Of a stretch of DNA of 64,000 nucleotides, positions 50,731 to 59,027 are shown in pieces. The DNA lies in contig MSGT01000046.1 in assembly GCA_001940825.1 (NCBI GenBank), forward strand, positions 1-64,000, in the 5' to 3' direction. The notes under the pieces were generated by a model. That model saw nothing but the letters and a program-made list of their open reading frames with translations. It was not told where the DNA came from and ran no database searches. The position numbers and the translations under genes were made by a program. Within the stretch, counting starts at the first letter, position 1. Each line of letters begins with the position of its first letter. This DNA comes from Sphaerochaeta sp. Phil3. Its GTDB lineage: Bacteria; Spirochaetota; Spirochaetia; Sphaerochaetales; Sphaerochaetaceae.

Positions 50731-51834
50731 ATGGGACTTAATTGTGGCATTGTAGGGCTTCCAAATGTTGGAAAGTCCACGATATTCTCGGCATTGACAA
50801 GCGCACCTGCAGAGGCTGCGAACTATCCTTTCTGCACCATCGAGCCAAACGTTGGAATCGTCAACGTCCCGGACCCAAGGCTTGACAGAATAGTGGAGCT
50901 CATACCAACCGCAAAGGTCATCCCTGCTGTGACCGAGTTCGTGGACATTGCAGGACTCGTGGCAGGAGCCTCCAAAGGCGAGGGTCTTGGCAACAAGTTC
51001 CTTGCGAACATAAGGGAGGTTGGAGTCATAGCCCACGTAGTGAGATGCTTCGACGATCCCGATATCATACATGTCAACAACAAGATAGACCCTGCTGGAG
51101 ACATCGAGACCATAAACATTGAGCTTGCGCTTGCAGACTGGGACACCGTTGACAAGCGTTACCAGAAGCAGAGCAAGCTTGCCCGCATAGCCAAGGACGC
51201 AAAGGAGGCTGCGGCCCTCGTTCCAATCTATGAGAGACTTCTTGAAGGCCTTGGCAAGGGCTTGAGCGCAAGAAGCATAGTGACTGACACAGAAGAGCGC
51301 GCAATGCTAAGCGACCTTCATCTCATCACCATGAAGCCTGTCATCTTCGTATGCAACATAGACGAGAGCGCAATTGGACAGGACAACGATTATGTGAAGG
51401 CCGTAAAGGACATAGCCGCAAAGGAAGGTTCCAAAGTGGTGTGTATATGCGGCAAGACGGAATCCGAGATAGCATCGCTGGACACTCCAGAGGAACGGGC
51501 CGAGTTCCTTGAAGCCGCAGGCCTTGAGGAAAGCGGTATGAACGTCCTCATAAGGACCGCCTACGAGACATTGGGGCTAAGGACTTTCTTCACAGCTGGT
51601 TCAGATGAGGACCGTGCATGGACGTTCCGTGCAGGATACAAGGCTCCTCAAGCTGCAGGTGTGATCCACACGGACTTTGAAAAAGGCTTCATCAAGGCCG
51701 AGGTCTATAGCTGCGAAGACCTTTTCAAGTACGGCAGCGAAGCCAAGGTCAAGGAGGCCGGAAGGCTCCGTATAGAAGGCAAGGAATACATCGTGCAGGA
51801 CGGCGACATCATGCACTTCAGGTTCAACGTATGA
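50731..51834 (+). CDS. ychF: Redox-regulated ATPase YchF (Obg-like)
   Basis: 367-aa Obg-family P-loop protein that binds ribosomes and prefers ATP to GTP. G1 is GLPNVGKS (9-16), G3 is DIAGLVAGASKGEGLGN, and the G4 position is NIDE rather than NKxD, explaining ATP preference. A coiled-coil insert lies in the middle and a TGS-like C-terminal domain ends with ARLRIEGKEYIVQDGDIMHFRFNV-type sequence. The ATG has CGGAGGG 5 nt upstream. Its stop overlaps the start of the riboflavin-kinase/HTH gene (ATGA), so the two are translationally coupled. Confidence 0.96.
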   Translation: MGLNCGIVGLPNVGKSTIFSALTSAPAEAANYPFCTIEPNVGIVNVPDPRLDRIVELIPTAKVIPAVTEFVDIAGLVAGASKGEGLGNKFLANIREVGVIAHVVRCFDDPDIIHVNNKIDPAGDIETINIELALADWDTVDKRYQKQSKLARIAKDAKEAAALVPIYERLLEGLGKGLSARSIVTDTEERAMLSDLHLITMKPVIFVCNIDESAIGQDNDYVKAVKDIAAKEGSKVVCICGKTESEIASLDTPEERAEFLEAAGLEESGMNVLIRTAYETLGLRTFFTAGSDEDRAWTFRAGYKAPQAAGVIHTDFEKGFIKAEVYSCEDLFKYGSEAKVKEAGRLRIEGKEYIVQDGDIMHFRFNV

Positions 51835-52526
51835 TTTCCTGCAACGTTGACGGACGTGACATCCTAGTCTCCATTGAAGGTACTGTCGTCCATGGCAAAG
51901 GCTTTGGTCGCTTCATGAGCATTCCAACCGCCAACATAGACACGTCCTGCGACATCTCGTTCCTTGAAGAGGGCGTGTATTGCTCCTGCATAACAATTGG
52001 CGACATCGTCCGTTGCGGCACAGTGAACATAGGACGCAGACCAACCGTCGACAACATGGAGAAGGTCACCATAGAGGTCAACATCCTTGACTTCAACAGC
52101 GACATCTATGGCCGCAGCGTTGTCCTTGACGTCTTCAAGCTGCTCAGACCCACGCAACGCTTCGATTCGCTTTCGCACTTGATTCGCCAGATACGAAGCG
52201 ACAGTCTTGCAACGCTGGACTACTTTGGCATGGGATTGGGCGAGAAGGGGATAGCATTCCGTCTTGAGGCCGATGCCATTGTGTTCGACGGCGTTGAAGT
52301 CTCTTTCGACGAAAAAGGTCTGGGCCTTATGTTCATAATGCTCGTAAACCCCAGCTGTTCATTCACATTCGAGCAGATCTACCAATCCGTGTGGCATGAG
52401 AACGTATGCAAGGAAAGCTCTGAGCGTGTAGCCATGCTTGTAGACCAAGTGAATGAAAAGCTCCTTTGCAAAGGTATAAGTTGCAGGATTGCCCTCAAAG
52501 ACAGTGAATACAAAATAGAGTTCTAG
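51831..52526 (+). CDS. Riboflavin-kinase-like domain fused to an OmpR/PhoB-type winged helix, 231 aa
   Basis: Residues ~10-130 match the riboflavin kinase (RFK) half of RibF: GTVVHGKGFGRFMSIPTANI with the PTAN signature, EEGVYCSCITIGD, the NIGRRPTV strand, VEVNILDFNSDIYGRSVVLD-type sequence and FDSLSHLIRQIRSD. The FAD-synthetase half of RibF is absent. Residues ~150-231 follow the Trans_reg_C winged helix: FDEKGLGLMFIMLVNPS, CSFTFEQIYQSVWHENV, SERVAMLVDQVNEKL and a final strand EYKIEF. There is no receiver domain. A flavin-sensing transcription factor with or without kinase activity is inferred, analogous to the archaeal RbkR proteins. It is coupled to ychF. Confidence 0.8.
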   Translation: MISCNVDGRDILVSIEGTVVHGKGFGRFMSIPTANIDTSCDISFLEEGVYCSCITIGDIVRCGTVNIGRRPTVDNMEKVTIEVNILDFNSDIYGRSVVLDVFKLLRPTQRFDSLSHLIRQIRSDSLATLDYFGMGLGEKGIAFRLEADAIVFDGVEVSFDEKGLGLMFIMLVNPSCSFTFEQIYQSVWHENVCKESSERVAMLVDQVNEKLLCKGISCRIALKDSEYKIEF

Positions 52527-52549
52527 GATATATTTCCTAGTTGGGATTG

Positions 52550-53299
52550 CTAGTACTCAAGCCAGAACTCTATTGGTTCATGCAGAAGCAGGAAGTCGAT
52601 GAGAGGGAAGGAGAACTCAACGGTCTTGGCGTTCTTGAGCGTTCCGTCATGGTCCGTTACGGCCTTTGGTGCTACTACCTGGATCTTTATGGTTGACTCC
52701 GTTATCTCCTGCGGGCATTCCTCTCCAAGTATGAAGCCCATCATTTCAAGGTAGTTCTCTTCTGTAAGGTCATGGTTGTAGAGCGGACCGTAGACCTCGA
52801 AGTTTGGGTTCGCAAGGAAAGGGACCATCTTTGTAAGGTCTTCGTAGTTGTCCATTCCAATTCGTATTGAAACGTGCGTCGTATCTCCGTTCTTGGTTGT
52901 GGTTACGATGCTCTGGTCCGCGTTGCCGTTTGAAAGGTCAACCACAAGGGATTTGAAGTCGTTGAATGAGAAGTCCCCCATGTATGTATTCACACCGGCC
53001 TTTCTGAACCTTATGTTGGACGTGGTGCTTGAATTTTCAAGGTTCTGCACGAATTCGTCCATGGCTACGTCTATTATGGGGTCGCTTTTATCGCTTGCAT
53101 CCCAGTTTGAAAGGTCCTCTATGACGCTTACGAAGTAGTCGCTTACAGATAGGTCTATATGGTTGCGCCCTTCAAGGGTCTGCTCATTCGTAAGTGTAAG
53201 TTTTTCAGATACCCTGCAGGATGTAAGCGAAAGAAGCAGAATTGCAGAAAGCAGTGTAAAAAATGTAATGGTGCGTGACTTCGATGGTTTCTTCTTCAT
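52550..53299 (-). CDS. Putative lipoprotein, 249 aa
   Basis: After a basic stretch the signal peptide TFFTLLSAILLLSLTSC ends in a lipobox Cys near 28. The mature part is acidic with no recognised domain; segments such as YFVSVIEDLSNWDA, STTSNIRFRKAGVNTYMGDF and TTTKNGDTTHVSIRIGMDNY suggest a mixed alpha/beta fold. The start at 53299 has no Shine-Dalgarno; a -10 box TATTAT ends 7 nt before the ATG. It is divergent from the next lipoprotein gene, and the two promoter regions overlap. Confidence 0.75.
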   Translation of the reverse strand: MKKKPSKSRTITFFTLLSAILLLSLTSCRVSEKLTLTNEQTLEGRNHIDLSVSDYFVSVIEDLSNWDASDKSDPIIDVAMDEFVQNLENSSTTSNIRFRKAGVNTYMGDFSFNDFKSLVVDLSNGNADQSIVTTTKNGDTTHVSIRIGMDNYEDLTKMVPFLANPNFEVYGPLYNHDLTEENYLEMMGFILGEECPQEITESTIKIQVVAPKAVTDHDGTLKNAKTVEFSFPLIDFLLLHEPIEFWLEY

Positions 53300-53306
53300 G
53301 GAAAAT

Positions 53307-53335
53307 ATAATAAACTGCCACCTGCCGTTTGGCAA
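53307..53335 (-). promoter_or_regulatory. Promoter of the 53299 lipoprotein gene (leaderless)
   Basis: Minus-strand TTGCCA (53330-53335), exact 17-bp spacer, TATTAT (53307-53312), seven bases before the ATG. No ribosome binding site. Confidence 0.55.
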
Positions 53336-53349
53336 TTGGAAAGGAAAAA

Positions 53350-54003
53350 ATGAAAATGAACTGTTTCAAGAGAATGACTTTTGCGTTGTTGATGGTCGCC
53401 GTAGCTATAATGTCCGCTTCGTGCGTTGATGTGGATCCCCCGGTCAACGATGTTTACGAACCAGGTCCGGAACTTGGTTCCGGCGAATGGAACGGTATAT
53501 ACAAGTGGGTCAATCCAACCAACAAGACGAACAACGGAAAGTGTACGGAGATTGTGTTCGAGGTGAAGGAGGTCGAACTTGGGGACGGAGAGCTTTCCTT
53601 TGAGGTCTATGACCTTTCAAACCCATCCAGTCCAAGAAGAATGTTCCCAATAGAGCTTGAGCCAGAAGGCGGCTATCAGTGGCATGACTGGAACGAGAAC
53701 AGCGTCATTGCAGACAACTACCGTTTCAATGCAGGGAAGTTCAACACCACTTCAATAACCCCGTCCAAATGGAAAGTGAAATTGCTTGTAAGGGATGGAC
53801 ATACAGGTTCATGTATAGTCGAATCAAAAGCGGGTTTGACAGTTAAAACAGAAAACAGCTTTAAACTTAGATATAATTCCTCAAAAGGAAGGATGGAACT
53901 TGCGTTTACGATGGATGGCAGTGGTGTGGCAAGTTGGGGTCTTTTCTACAATCCGGCACCAGGTGCAGAAGGGAAGAAGGTCTTTCCACTCGTGAAGCAG
54001 TAG
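53350..54003 (+). CDS. Putative lipoprotein, 217 aa
   Basis: The signal peptide (MTFALLMVAVAIMSASC) has a lipobox Cys near 25. The mature protein is rich in Gly, Asn and aromatic residues, with strand-like blocks EWNGIYKWVNPTN, CTEIVFEVKEVELGDGELSF, KWKVKLLVRDGHTGS and MELAFTMDGSGVASWGLFYN, suggesting a beta-sandwich. No family is recognised. AAGGAAA precedes ATG 53350; a second ATG two codons on is also possible. The gene is followed by a converging fragment of another surface protein. Confidence 0.75.
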   Translation: MKMNCFKRMTFALLMVAVAIMSASCVDVDPPVNDVYEPGPELGSGEWNGIYKWVNPTNKTNNGKCTEIVFEVKEVELGDGELSFEVYDLSNPSSPRRMFPIELEPEGGYQWHDWNENSVIADNYRFNAGKFNTTSITPSKWKVKLLVRDGHTGSCIVESKAGLTVKTENSFKLRYNSSKGRMELAFTMDGSGVASWGLFYNPAPGAEGKKVFPLVKQ

Positions 54004-54013
54004 GCACCGCACA

Positions 54014-54556
54014 TCAAAGCGCGCTGAAGCTCAAAGTGACGGTGGCTTTGTAAGGTCCTGCCGGTAGGTCCTCCTTGTATTTCCAACCGTAGGCTATTGT
54101 GAATAGCTCCGTTCCCAGCGCTACAGGGGAGCCTGTCGTGTAGGTGACAGTGGCTTCGTATGAGCCTTTTCCAGCCGTTTCTTTGATGCTTGGAGTGATT
54201 TCCAATCCCTTTGTTTCCGTTGCGTGGCCGTTGTAGTACCAGAATGGAACGTCCGTCTTATAGTCTTCCATTCCTGTGTCTGTGTTTACGAACGGGGTTG
54301 CGGTCACGGATAAGATGTATCCTCCCTTGCAACGGCTTTGGTTGGCTTGAAACACTTTGAAGTATGCGTTGAGCACGTTCATTCCAATTGCAGGCTTTTG
54401 GGTAATTTCCAAGTCCCTTAATCTATAGATTAAGAGGTCTTTGCAAAGCCTTTTCGAGCGAAAAAACTTTGGATTCACTTGTTGACATCTTCCCAACTCC
54501 TCCTTATATATTAGGCACTGTTGCAGGACGCTGTCCTGCGGACAGTGCACACGCAT
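54014..54556 (-). pseudogene. 5'-truncated secreted-protein fragment
   Basis: The readable domain, roughly residues 55-180 of the frame, runs AIGMNVLNAYFKVFQANQS, GGYILSVTATPFVNTDTG, WYYNGHATETKG, SYEATVTYTTGSPVALGTEL and KATVTLSFSAL, the pattern of a beta-rich C-terminal domain from an exported protein. The frame continues 5' into sequence that has no signal peptide, no ribosome site and looks non-coding; it runs into the topA upstream region. The best internal ATG (54382) falls inside the domain. I therefore read it as a decayed gene missing its start. It could instead be a live gene with an unusual start. Confidence 0.45.
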
Positions 54557-54636
54557 ATCGAAACCTTAACGATACAGGGCTTAAAACAAGGGAATCGGTC
54601 TTGGAAACGGCCCTCTTTAGAACAAGGAGACTTCCA

Positions 54637-57168
54637 ATGGGGGAGAAGAAAGTAATCATAGTCGAGTCGCCAACGAAGGCCAAGACGATAAGGAATTTTC
54701 TGGGAAGCGACTGCACCGTAGTTGCAAGCAACGGCCATGTGCGAACCCTTCCAAAGAACGACCTTTGCATCGATGTGAAGAACGGCTACAGGCCCAAGTA
54801 CATAATAGACGAGACCAAGGAGAAGATAATCTCCCAGATAAAGGGCGAGCTCAAGGGTGCCCAGGAACTCATCCTGGCAACTGATGAGGACCGTGAGGGA
54901 GAGAGCATAAGCTGGCACTTGGTGGAGGTCCTAAAGCCATCGGTCCCGTATAGGAGGATGGTGTTCCACGAGATTACGAAGAAGGCCATTCTGGAGGCGT
55001 TTGGCAACGGTCGTGGACTGGACATGAACCTTGTCCACGCTCAGGAGGCCCGTCGTGTGCTTGATAGGCTCTACGGCTATACCATATCCCCCGTGCTGTG
55101 GTCAAAGCTTTCGAACAAGAGCCTCAGTGCCGGGCGTGTGCAGTCTCCGGGCCTTAGGCTAATCGTGGACCGCGAGAAGACGAGGCTCACCTTCAAGAAG
55201 TCCGAGTACTGGGATGTGAAGGCCACGTTCCATGAGGGGTTCAGCGCTGCAATTGAAAGCGTCGATGGCCTCAAGGTCGCCGACGGCAAGGACTTTGACA
55301 GCGAGACCGGCGCCTACTGCGGTTCGTCCAAGGTTGTCCTCCTTTCAAAGGACGACGCCAAGGCCTTGGTCGATTCCCTCCAAAACAGCGATTTCTCAGT
55401 GTTGGACATAAAGGAGAAGCAGGTCTCGCAAAGGCCGTATCCTCCATTCATCACCAGCACCCTACAGCAGGAAGGCAACAGAAAGCTGCACCTGTCTGCA
55501 AAGGACACGATGAAGATCGCCCAAAGCCTCTACGAGAACGGATTCATCACCTATATGAGAACCGATAGCCCAGCGCTCAGCCAAGAGGGGATAAATGCAG
55601 CCAGAGAGGCGGTTCTAGGACTCTATGGAAAGGATTTCCTTCCAGAACAGCCACGCCAGTATACTGCCAAGAGCACAAACGCACAGGAGGCCCATGAAGC
55701 CATAAGGCCATCTGGCGAGCATTTCAGGAAACCTGAAGAGACAGGGCTTTCCGGCAAGGAGCTTGACCTCTACACCCTTATATGGAAGCGTACCCTTGCA
55801 TCCCAGATGAACAACGCCCTCAAGCAGAACACAAGCGTCCAGATTGGTGCAAAGTGCAGTGATGGCCGCAGCACACTTTTCACTGCAACAGGTGTGAGAA
55901 TAGAGTTCCCTGGCTTCCTTAGGGTCTATGTGGAAGGCTCGGACGACCCAAGCGCAGCCCTTGAGGACAAGGAGTCGCCGCTTCCACGCCTTGCAGTGGG
56001 ACAGGTCCTTTCCTGCTCCCAGTTGGAAAGCGTAGGGCATGAGACCAAGGAACCCAACCGCTATACTGAAGCTTCATTGGTCCAGACCCTTGAAAAACTT
56101 GGAATAGGAAGACCATCCACATATGCCTCCATCATAGACAGGCTCTTTGAGAAGAACTACATTGTGCGCGAAGGCGGGACGTTGGTTCCAACCTTCGTTG
56201 GCTTTGGAGTCGTACAGCTTCTTGAAGGGTATTTCTCTGACCGCATAGACTACGGCTTCACCCGCGACATGGAGGATGGACTTGACCTCATAGCAGAAGG
56301 CAAGCTTGATGAGCTCAAGTTCCTTCAGGATTTCTACGAAGGCGTGCATGGACTTGAGAAGCAGGTAAAGGACAACAAGGTTTCGATCAACTCCAAGGAC
56401 GTGAAGAAACTGTCGCTTCCTCAGCTTTCCGAGGACAACTGCATAAACCTTGGTCCATACGGCCCTTATGTCAAAAGCAATGACGGCAAGTTCATATCCA
56501 TACCAAAGGACTGGACCCCAGCCTCCGTCACGGACGAGATGGTTTCAAAGCTCAAGGAGTCTGGAAACGGCGAAGGGGAGGGCCGTGCCAACTCCCCTGA
56601 ACTCATGGGAACGACCTCGTCTGGAATGCCTGTCCTGTATTGCACTGGAAAGTTCGGCGACTACTGGCAGCTTGGGGACAAGTCCCAGACGAGCGATGTC
56701 AAACGCTTCAAGGTTCCAAAGAAGTACATTGGAAACAGGACCGCTCCAATAGAAGACGTGCTCAAGTACTTTGGGCTTCCAATCACCATTGGAGCGTCTG
56801 AGGCTGGCGAGCCCATCACCGCCGATATTGGAAAGTACGGCCCTTATGTGAAATGCGGCGGCGATTTCAGGAGCGTCAAGGATTCCGACGACCTCTTCAA
56901 GATGACCGAGCAGGAGGCCCGTGAGCTTTTCAGCACTCCAAAGGAAACGTCGAAGAAAGTGTCGGCCAGGTCTGCATCCCGTAGCTCTTCGCAGGCTGTC
57001 GTGGATTTTGGGGACCATGAAGGGAAGCCTCTTGGAATCTACCATGGTCGCTATGGCTTCTACCTTAGGCATGGAAGCGACAACGTTCGCATAGCCAAGG
57101 AGTATCAGCAGAACGAGGAGGCCTGCAAGTCCATGAGCAAGGAGACAGCCGTTTCGTTTTTGAAATGA
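54637..57168 (+). CDS. topA: DNA topoisomerase I
   Basis: Type IA topoisomerase of 843 aa that relaxes negative supercoils. The Toprim domain (VIIVESPTKAKTIRNFLG, then DEDREGESISWHL) and the catalytic tyrosine Y306 in FITYMRTDS are intact. C-terminal to ~590 are repeated modules (CTGKFGDYWQLGDK, DIGKYGPYVKCGG, FGDHEGKPLGIYHGRYGFYL) of the Toprim_Crpt type instead of Cys4 zinc fingers; no CxxC pair is seen. The start at 54637 has AAGGAG 7 nt upstream. The upstream frame is open to 54469 but without a ribosome site. A GCAGGA/TCCTGC hairpin lies about 100 nt upstream of the start. Confidence 0.96.
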   Translation: MGEKKVIIVESPTKAKTIRNFLGSDCTVVASNGHVRTLPKNDLCIDVKNGYRPKYIIDETKEKIISQIKGELKGAQELILATDEDREGESISWHLVEVLKPSVPYRRMVFHEITKKAILEAFGNGRGLDMNLVHAQEARRVLDRLYGYTISPVLWSKLSNKSLSAGRVQSPGLRLIVDREKTRLTFKKSEYWDVKATFHEGFSAAIESVDGLKVADGKDFDSETGAYCGSSKVVLLSKDDAKALVDSLQNSDFSVLDIKEKQVSQRPYPPFITSTLQQEGNRKLHLSAKDTMKIAQSLYENGFITYMRTDSPALSQEGINAAREAVLGLYGKDFLPEQPRQYTAKSTNAQEAHEAIRPSGEHFRKPEETGLSGKELDLYTLIWKRTLASQMNNALKQNTSVQIGAKCSDGRSTLFTATGVRIEFPGFLRVYVEGSDDPSAALEDKESPLPRLAVGQVLSCSQLESVGHETKEPNRYTEASLVQTLEKLGIGRPSTYASIIDRLFEKNYIVREGGTLVPTFVGFGVVQLLEGYFSDRIDYGFTRDMEDGLDLIAEGKLDELKFLQDFYEGVHGLEKQVKDNKVSINSKDVKKLSLPQLSEDNCINLGPYGPYVKSNDGKFISIPKDWTPASVTDEMVSKLKESGNGEGEGRANSPELMGTTSSGMPVLYCTGKFGDYWQLGDKSQTSDVKRFKVPKKYIGNRTAPIEDVLKYFGLPITIGASEAGEPITADIGKYGPYVKCGGDFRSVKDSDDLFKMTEQEARELFSTPKETSKKVSARSASRSSSQAVVDFGDHEGKPLGIYHGRYGFYLRHGSDNVRIAKEYQQNEEACKSMSKETAVSFLK

Positions 57169-57282
57169 GGTTGATGTGGTTTTGCAGTTGTTCGAAGCTA
57201 GAACAAGGAAGGAGGACAATGACAGTACTTTTTGTACGGCATTGTCCGAGCTGACGATGTTATTGGTCACGAAGAGCTGCAA

Positions 57283-57330
57283 AACAAAAAAGGCTGCACA
57301 CAAGACGATAGCTTGGCGGTGCAGCCTTTT
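57283..57330 (-). terminator. Terminator of tRNA-Arg
   Basis: AAAAGGCTGCAC (57288-57299) and GTGCAGCCTTTT (57319-57330) form a 12-bp stem. On the minus strand it directly follows the tRNA and ends in a run of six T. It may also stop topA transcripts from the other side. The preceding 57169-57282 shows nothing recognisable. Confidence 0.8.
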
Positions 57331-57403
57331 GACCCTTGGGCGATTCGAACGCCCGACCCCTTCCTTAGGAGGGAAGTGCTCTATCCAGCTGAGCTAAAGG
57401 ATC
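57330..57403 (-). tRNA. tRNA-Arg (anticodon CCT)
   Basis: 74-nt cloverleaf on the minus strand: acceptor GATCCTT/AAGGGTC, D arm GCTC...GAGC, anticodon stem CTTCC/GGAAG with loop CTCCTAA (anticodon CCT, reading AGG), and T arm GGGCG-TTCGAAT-CGCCC. CCA is not encoded. Confidence 0.95.
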
Positions 57404-57413
57404 AACGTTGCAT

Positions 57414-57442
57414 AGGATAGTCAATAGTTTGGATTTGGTCAA
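57414..57442 (-). promoter_or_regulatory. Promoter of tRNA-Arg
   Basis: Minus-strand TTGACC (57437-57442), 17-bp spacer, TATCCT (57414-57419), ten bases before the mature tRNA 5' end. Confidence 0.65.
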
Positions 57443-57463
57443 GGAAGGTGGTGGATATGTGTG

Positions 57464-57913
57464 ATGGATATGAAAACCGATAGCTCAGACAAAAACTCAA
57501 AATCCAGTTTCGCTGACATCTACAGCCAATGGATGCAGACCCATGACGAAGATGCCGCCATATCCAAACGTCTCAAGGACCGCTCCCAGAACGGTTCCAA
57601 CATCAAAGGTTCAAACTCCCCCTCTATAAATGCACTAAGACAAATGAAAGCTCAGGACGAGCTTGATCTTCACAACTACAAATTGGAGGAGTCCTTCGTG
57701 GCAGTGAAGGCTTTTCTAGACCAATCCAAGGCAAGAGGTCTTAGGAAGGTGCTTGTGATAACAGGGAAGGGGATACACTCCGCAGGAGGCGAAGCCGTCC
57801 TTAGACCCGCTGTGAGCGCCGCAATTGCAAACCACCCTGCAGTGCGTGAGACCTTCACTCCAAAAGCCGCGGAAGGCGGCAGCGGTGCAATAGCCGTCAT
57901 ACTCAAAGGTTGA
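57464..57913 (+). CDS. Smr-domain protein, 149 aa
   Basis: The C-terminal Smr domain (~65-149) has the family motifs LDLHNYKLEES near its start, VLVITGKGIHS with the GKG loop and GGSGAIAVIL at the end. Small Smr proteins can act as nicking endonucleases or ribosome-collision factors. The N-terminal ~60 residues are polar and probably disordered (SSDKNSKSSFADIYSQW). The start is uncertain: ATG 57464 is listed; a GTG one codon earlier is in frame. It ends at the start of a 9-bp repeat array. Confidence 0.82.
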   Translation: MDMKTDSSDKNSKSSFADIYSQWMQTHDEDAAISKRLKDRSQNGSNIKGSNSPSINALRQMKAQDELDLHNYKLEESFVAVKAFLDQSKARGLRKVLVITGKGIHSAGGEAVLRPAVSAAIANHPAVRETFTPKAAEGGSGAIAVILKG

Positions 57914-58041
57914 AATCTGTGGCCAATCTGTAGCTTCTGTAGCGGTTGTGAGGTCTGTAGCAACTGTGGCGTTTGTCAAATCTGTAGCGTTTGTAGCAAC
58001 CGTGGCAATCGTAGCAACCGTGACATCCGTAGCATCCGTTG
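57914..58041. repeat. 9-bp tandem array, fourteen units
   Basis: Two AATCTGTRG units separated by CC, then twelve nonamers in perfect register from 57934: CTTCTGTAG, CGGTTGTGA, GGTCTGTAG, CAACTGTGG, CGTTTGTCA, AATCTGTAG, CGTTTGTAG, CAACCGTGG, CAATCGTAG, CAACCGTGA, CATCCGTAG and CATCCGTTG. It fills nearly the whole gap between the convergent Smr and PAP2 genes. The consensus CANYYGTAG is related to the array at 40393. Confidence 0.88.
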
Positions 58042-58049
58042 CAAAAAGC

Positions 58050-58967
58050 TCAACCCTCTTTCACGAACAGTCCTAGCTTCTTTCCCAAAAGAGGAAACAG
58101 ACCGCTGGCCCAGAACGTCACAAGGGCATAGCGCAGGATTGCCGTAATTGGGCAGTACGCACCAACGGCCTTCAGCAGAACCTTTGAAACAGGAAGGATC
58201 ACCACCGCCCCTGCTATTCCAACGAAAAAGCGCAGCACCTTGCGTCCCCAATGACCTTCCTCAACGACGTAGTCGAAGCATTTCCTTTCAATAAGATATC
58301 CAATTGCGGCACCAGAGAGCATTGCAACGTTCTTTGCAAACGTTGTGAAGGCCTCAGCTTCGACCAAGGCCAACTGCAGCAGAATTGCCAGGAGCACCCA
58401 CAATGCAGTTGAGACAACAGCCACCACATCAAATACCTTGTAGCCACGTTCAACGTCGTCGAACAGCTTTGAAACCACATCATAGAGGAAGAAAGTAGCT
58501 CCCACACCAATCAGAAGACCGCATGCCACATCCATTGGCCAGTGCACGCAAAGGTACATTCTGGAAAGGCCTACCAGTGCAATCATCACCGCACATGCAA
58601 TGGAGAGCCAACGCTTTTTGAAAGAAACGGCGACGGAGGAAAGCGTTGCGGCTGCATTGGAGGTGTGTCCGCTTGGAAACGAGTATCCCGTTGCGGTGCT
58701 TTGGCGCACAGAACTAAGACCTTCTATGACCTTCCACGGACGAGGAAACCTGACCAAGGCCTTGGTCAACGACATGACCTGGGCTGCAGAGAGCATGCAC
58801 ATACATGTCGTGAAGCCCTTTTTCTTGCTTATGTTCCAGTACATGAACGTGATGATCGCAACCGTTATGTACTCCTCTCCAAACATGGTGATGAATTGGA
58901 CTATGGCATCAAGGACCGGTGTCTGTATGCTTGCGAAGAAAAGCAGTATCTGTTTCTGGATCTCCAT
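58050..58967 (-). CDS. PAP2-superfamily membrane phosphatase
   Basis: 305-aa protein with about eight membrane spans. The three PAP2 catalytic motifs are present: KALVRFPRPW (C1), PSGHTS (C2, with the proton-donating His) and SRMYLCVHWPMD (C3, with the nucleophilic His). Such enzymes dephosphorylate phosphatidic acid, undecaprenyl pyrophosphate or related lipids at the membrane. The C-terminal ~120 residues form extra hydrophobic helices beyond the minimal domain. GGAGG precedes the ATG. It is followed by the 9-bp array at its 3' side. Confidence 0.9.
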   Translation of the reverse strand: MEIQKQILLFFASIQTPVLDAIVQFITMFGEEYITVAIITFMYWNISKKKGFTTCMCMLSAAQVMSLTKALVRFPRPWKVIEGLSSVRQSTATGYSFPSGHTSNAAATLSSVAVSFKKRWLSIACAVMIALVGLSRMYLCVHWPMDVACGLLIGVGATFFLYDVVSKLFDDVERGYKVFDVVAVVSTALWVLLAILLQLALVEAEAFTTFAKNVAMLSGAAIGYLIERKCFDYVVEEGHWGRKVLRFFVGIAGAVVILPVSKVLLKAVGAYCPITAILRYALVTFWASGLFPLLGKKLGLFVKEG

Positions 58968-59027
58968 GCGCGCCTCCTATGGCCTGTCCTTGACCCCTGT
59001 CCACCAGAGAATCCAAGGACAAAGGAA

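Noticed and set aside
57914-58041. CRISPR array
   Set aside because: The units are 9 bp and contiguous, with no spacers and no cas genes in the window. None of the other 9-bp arrays qualifies either.
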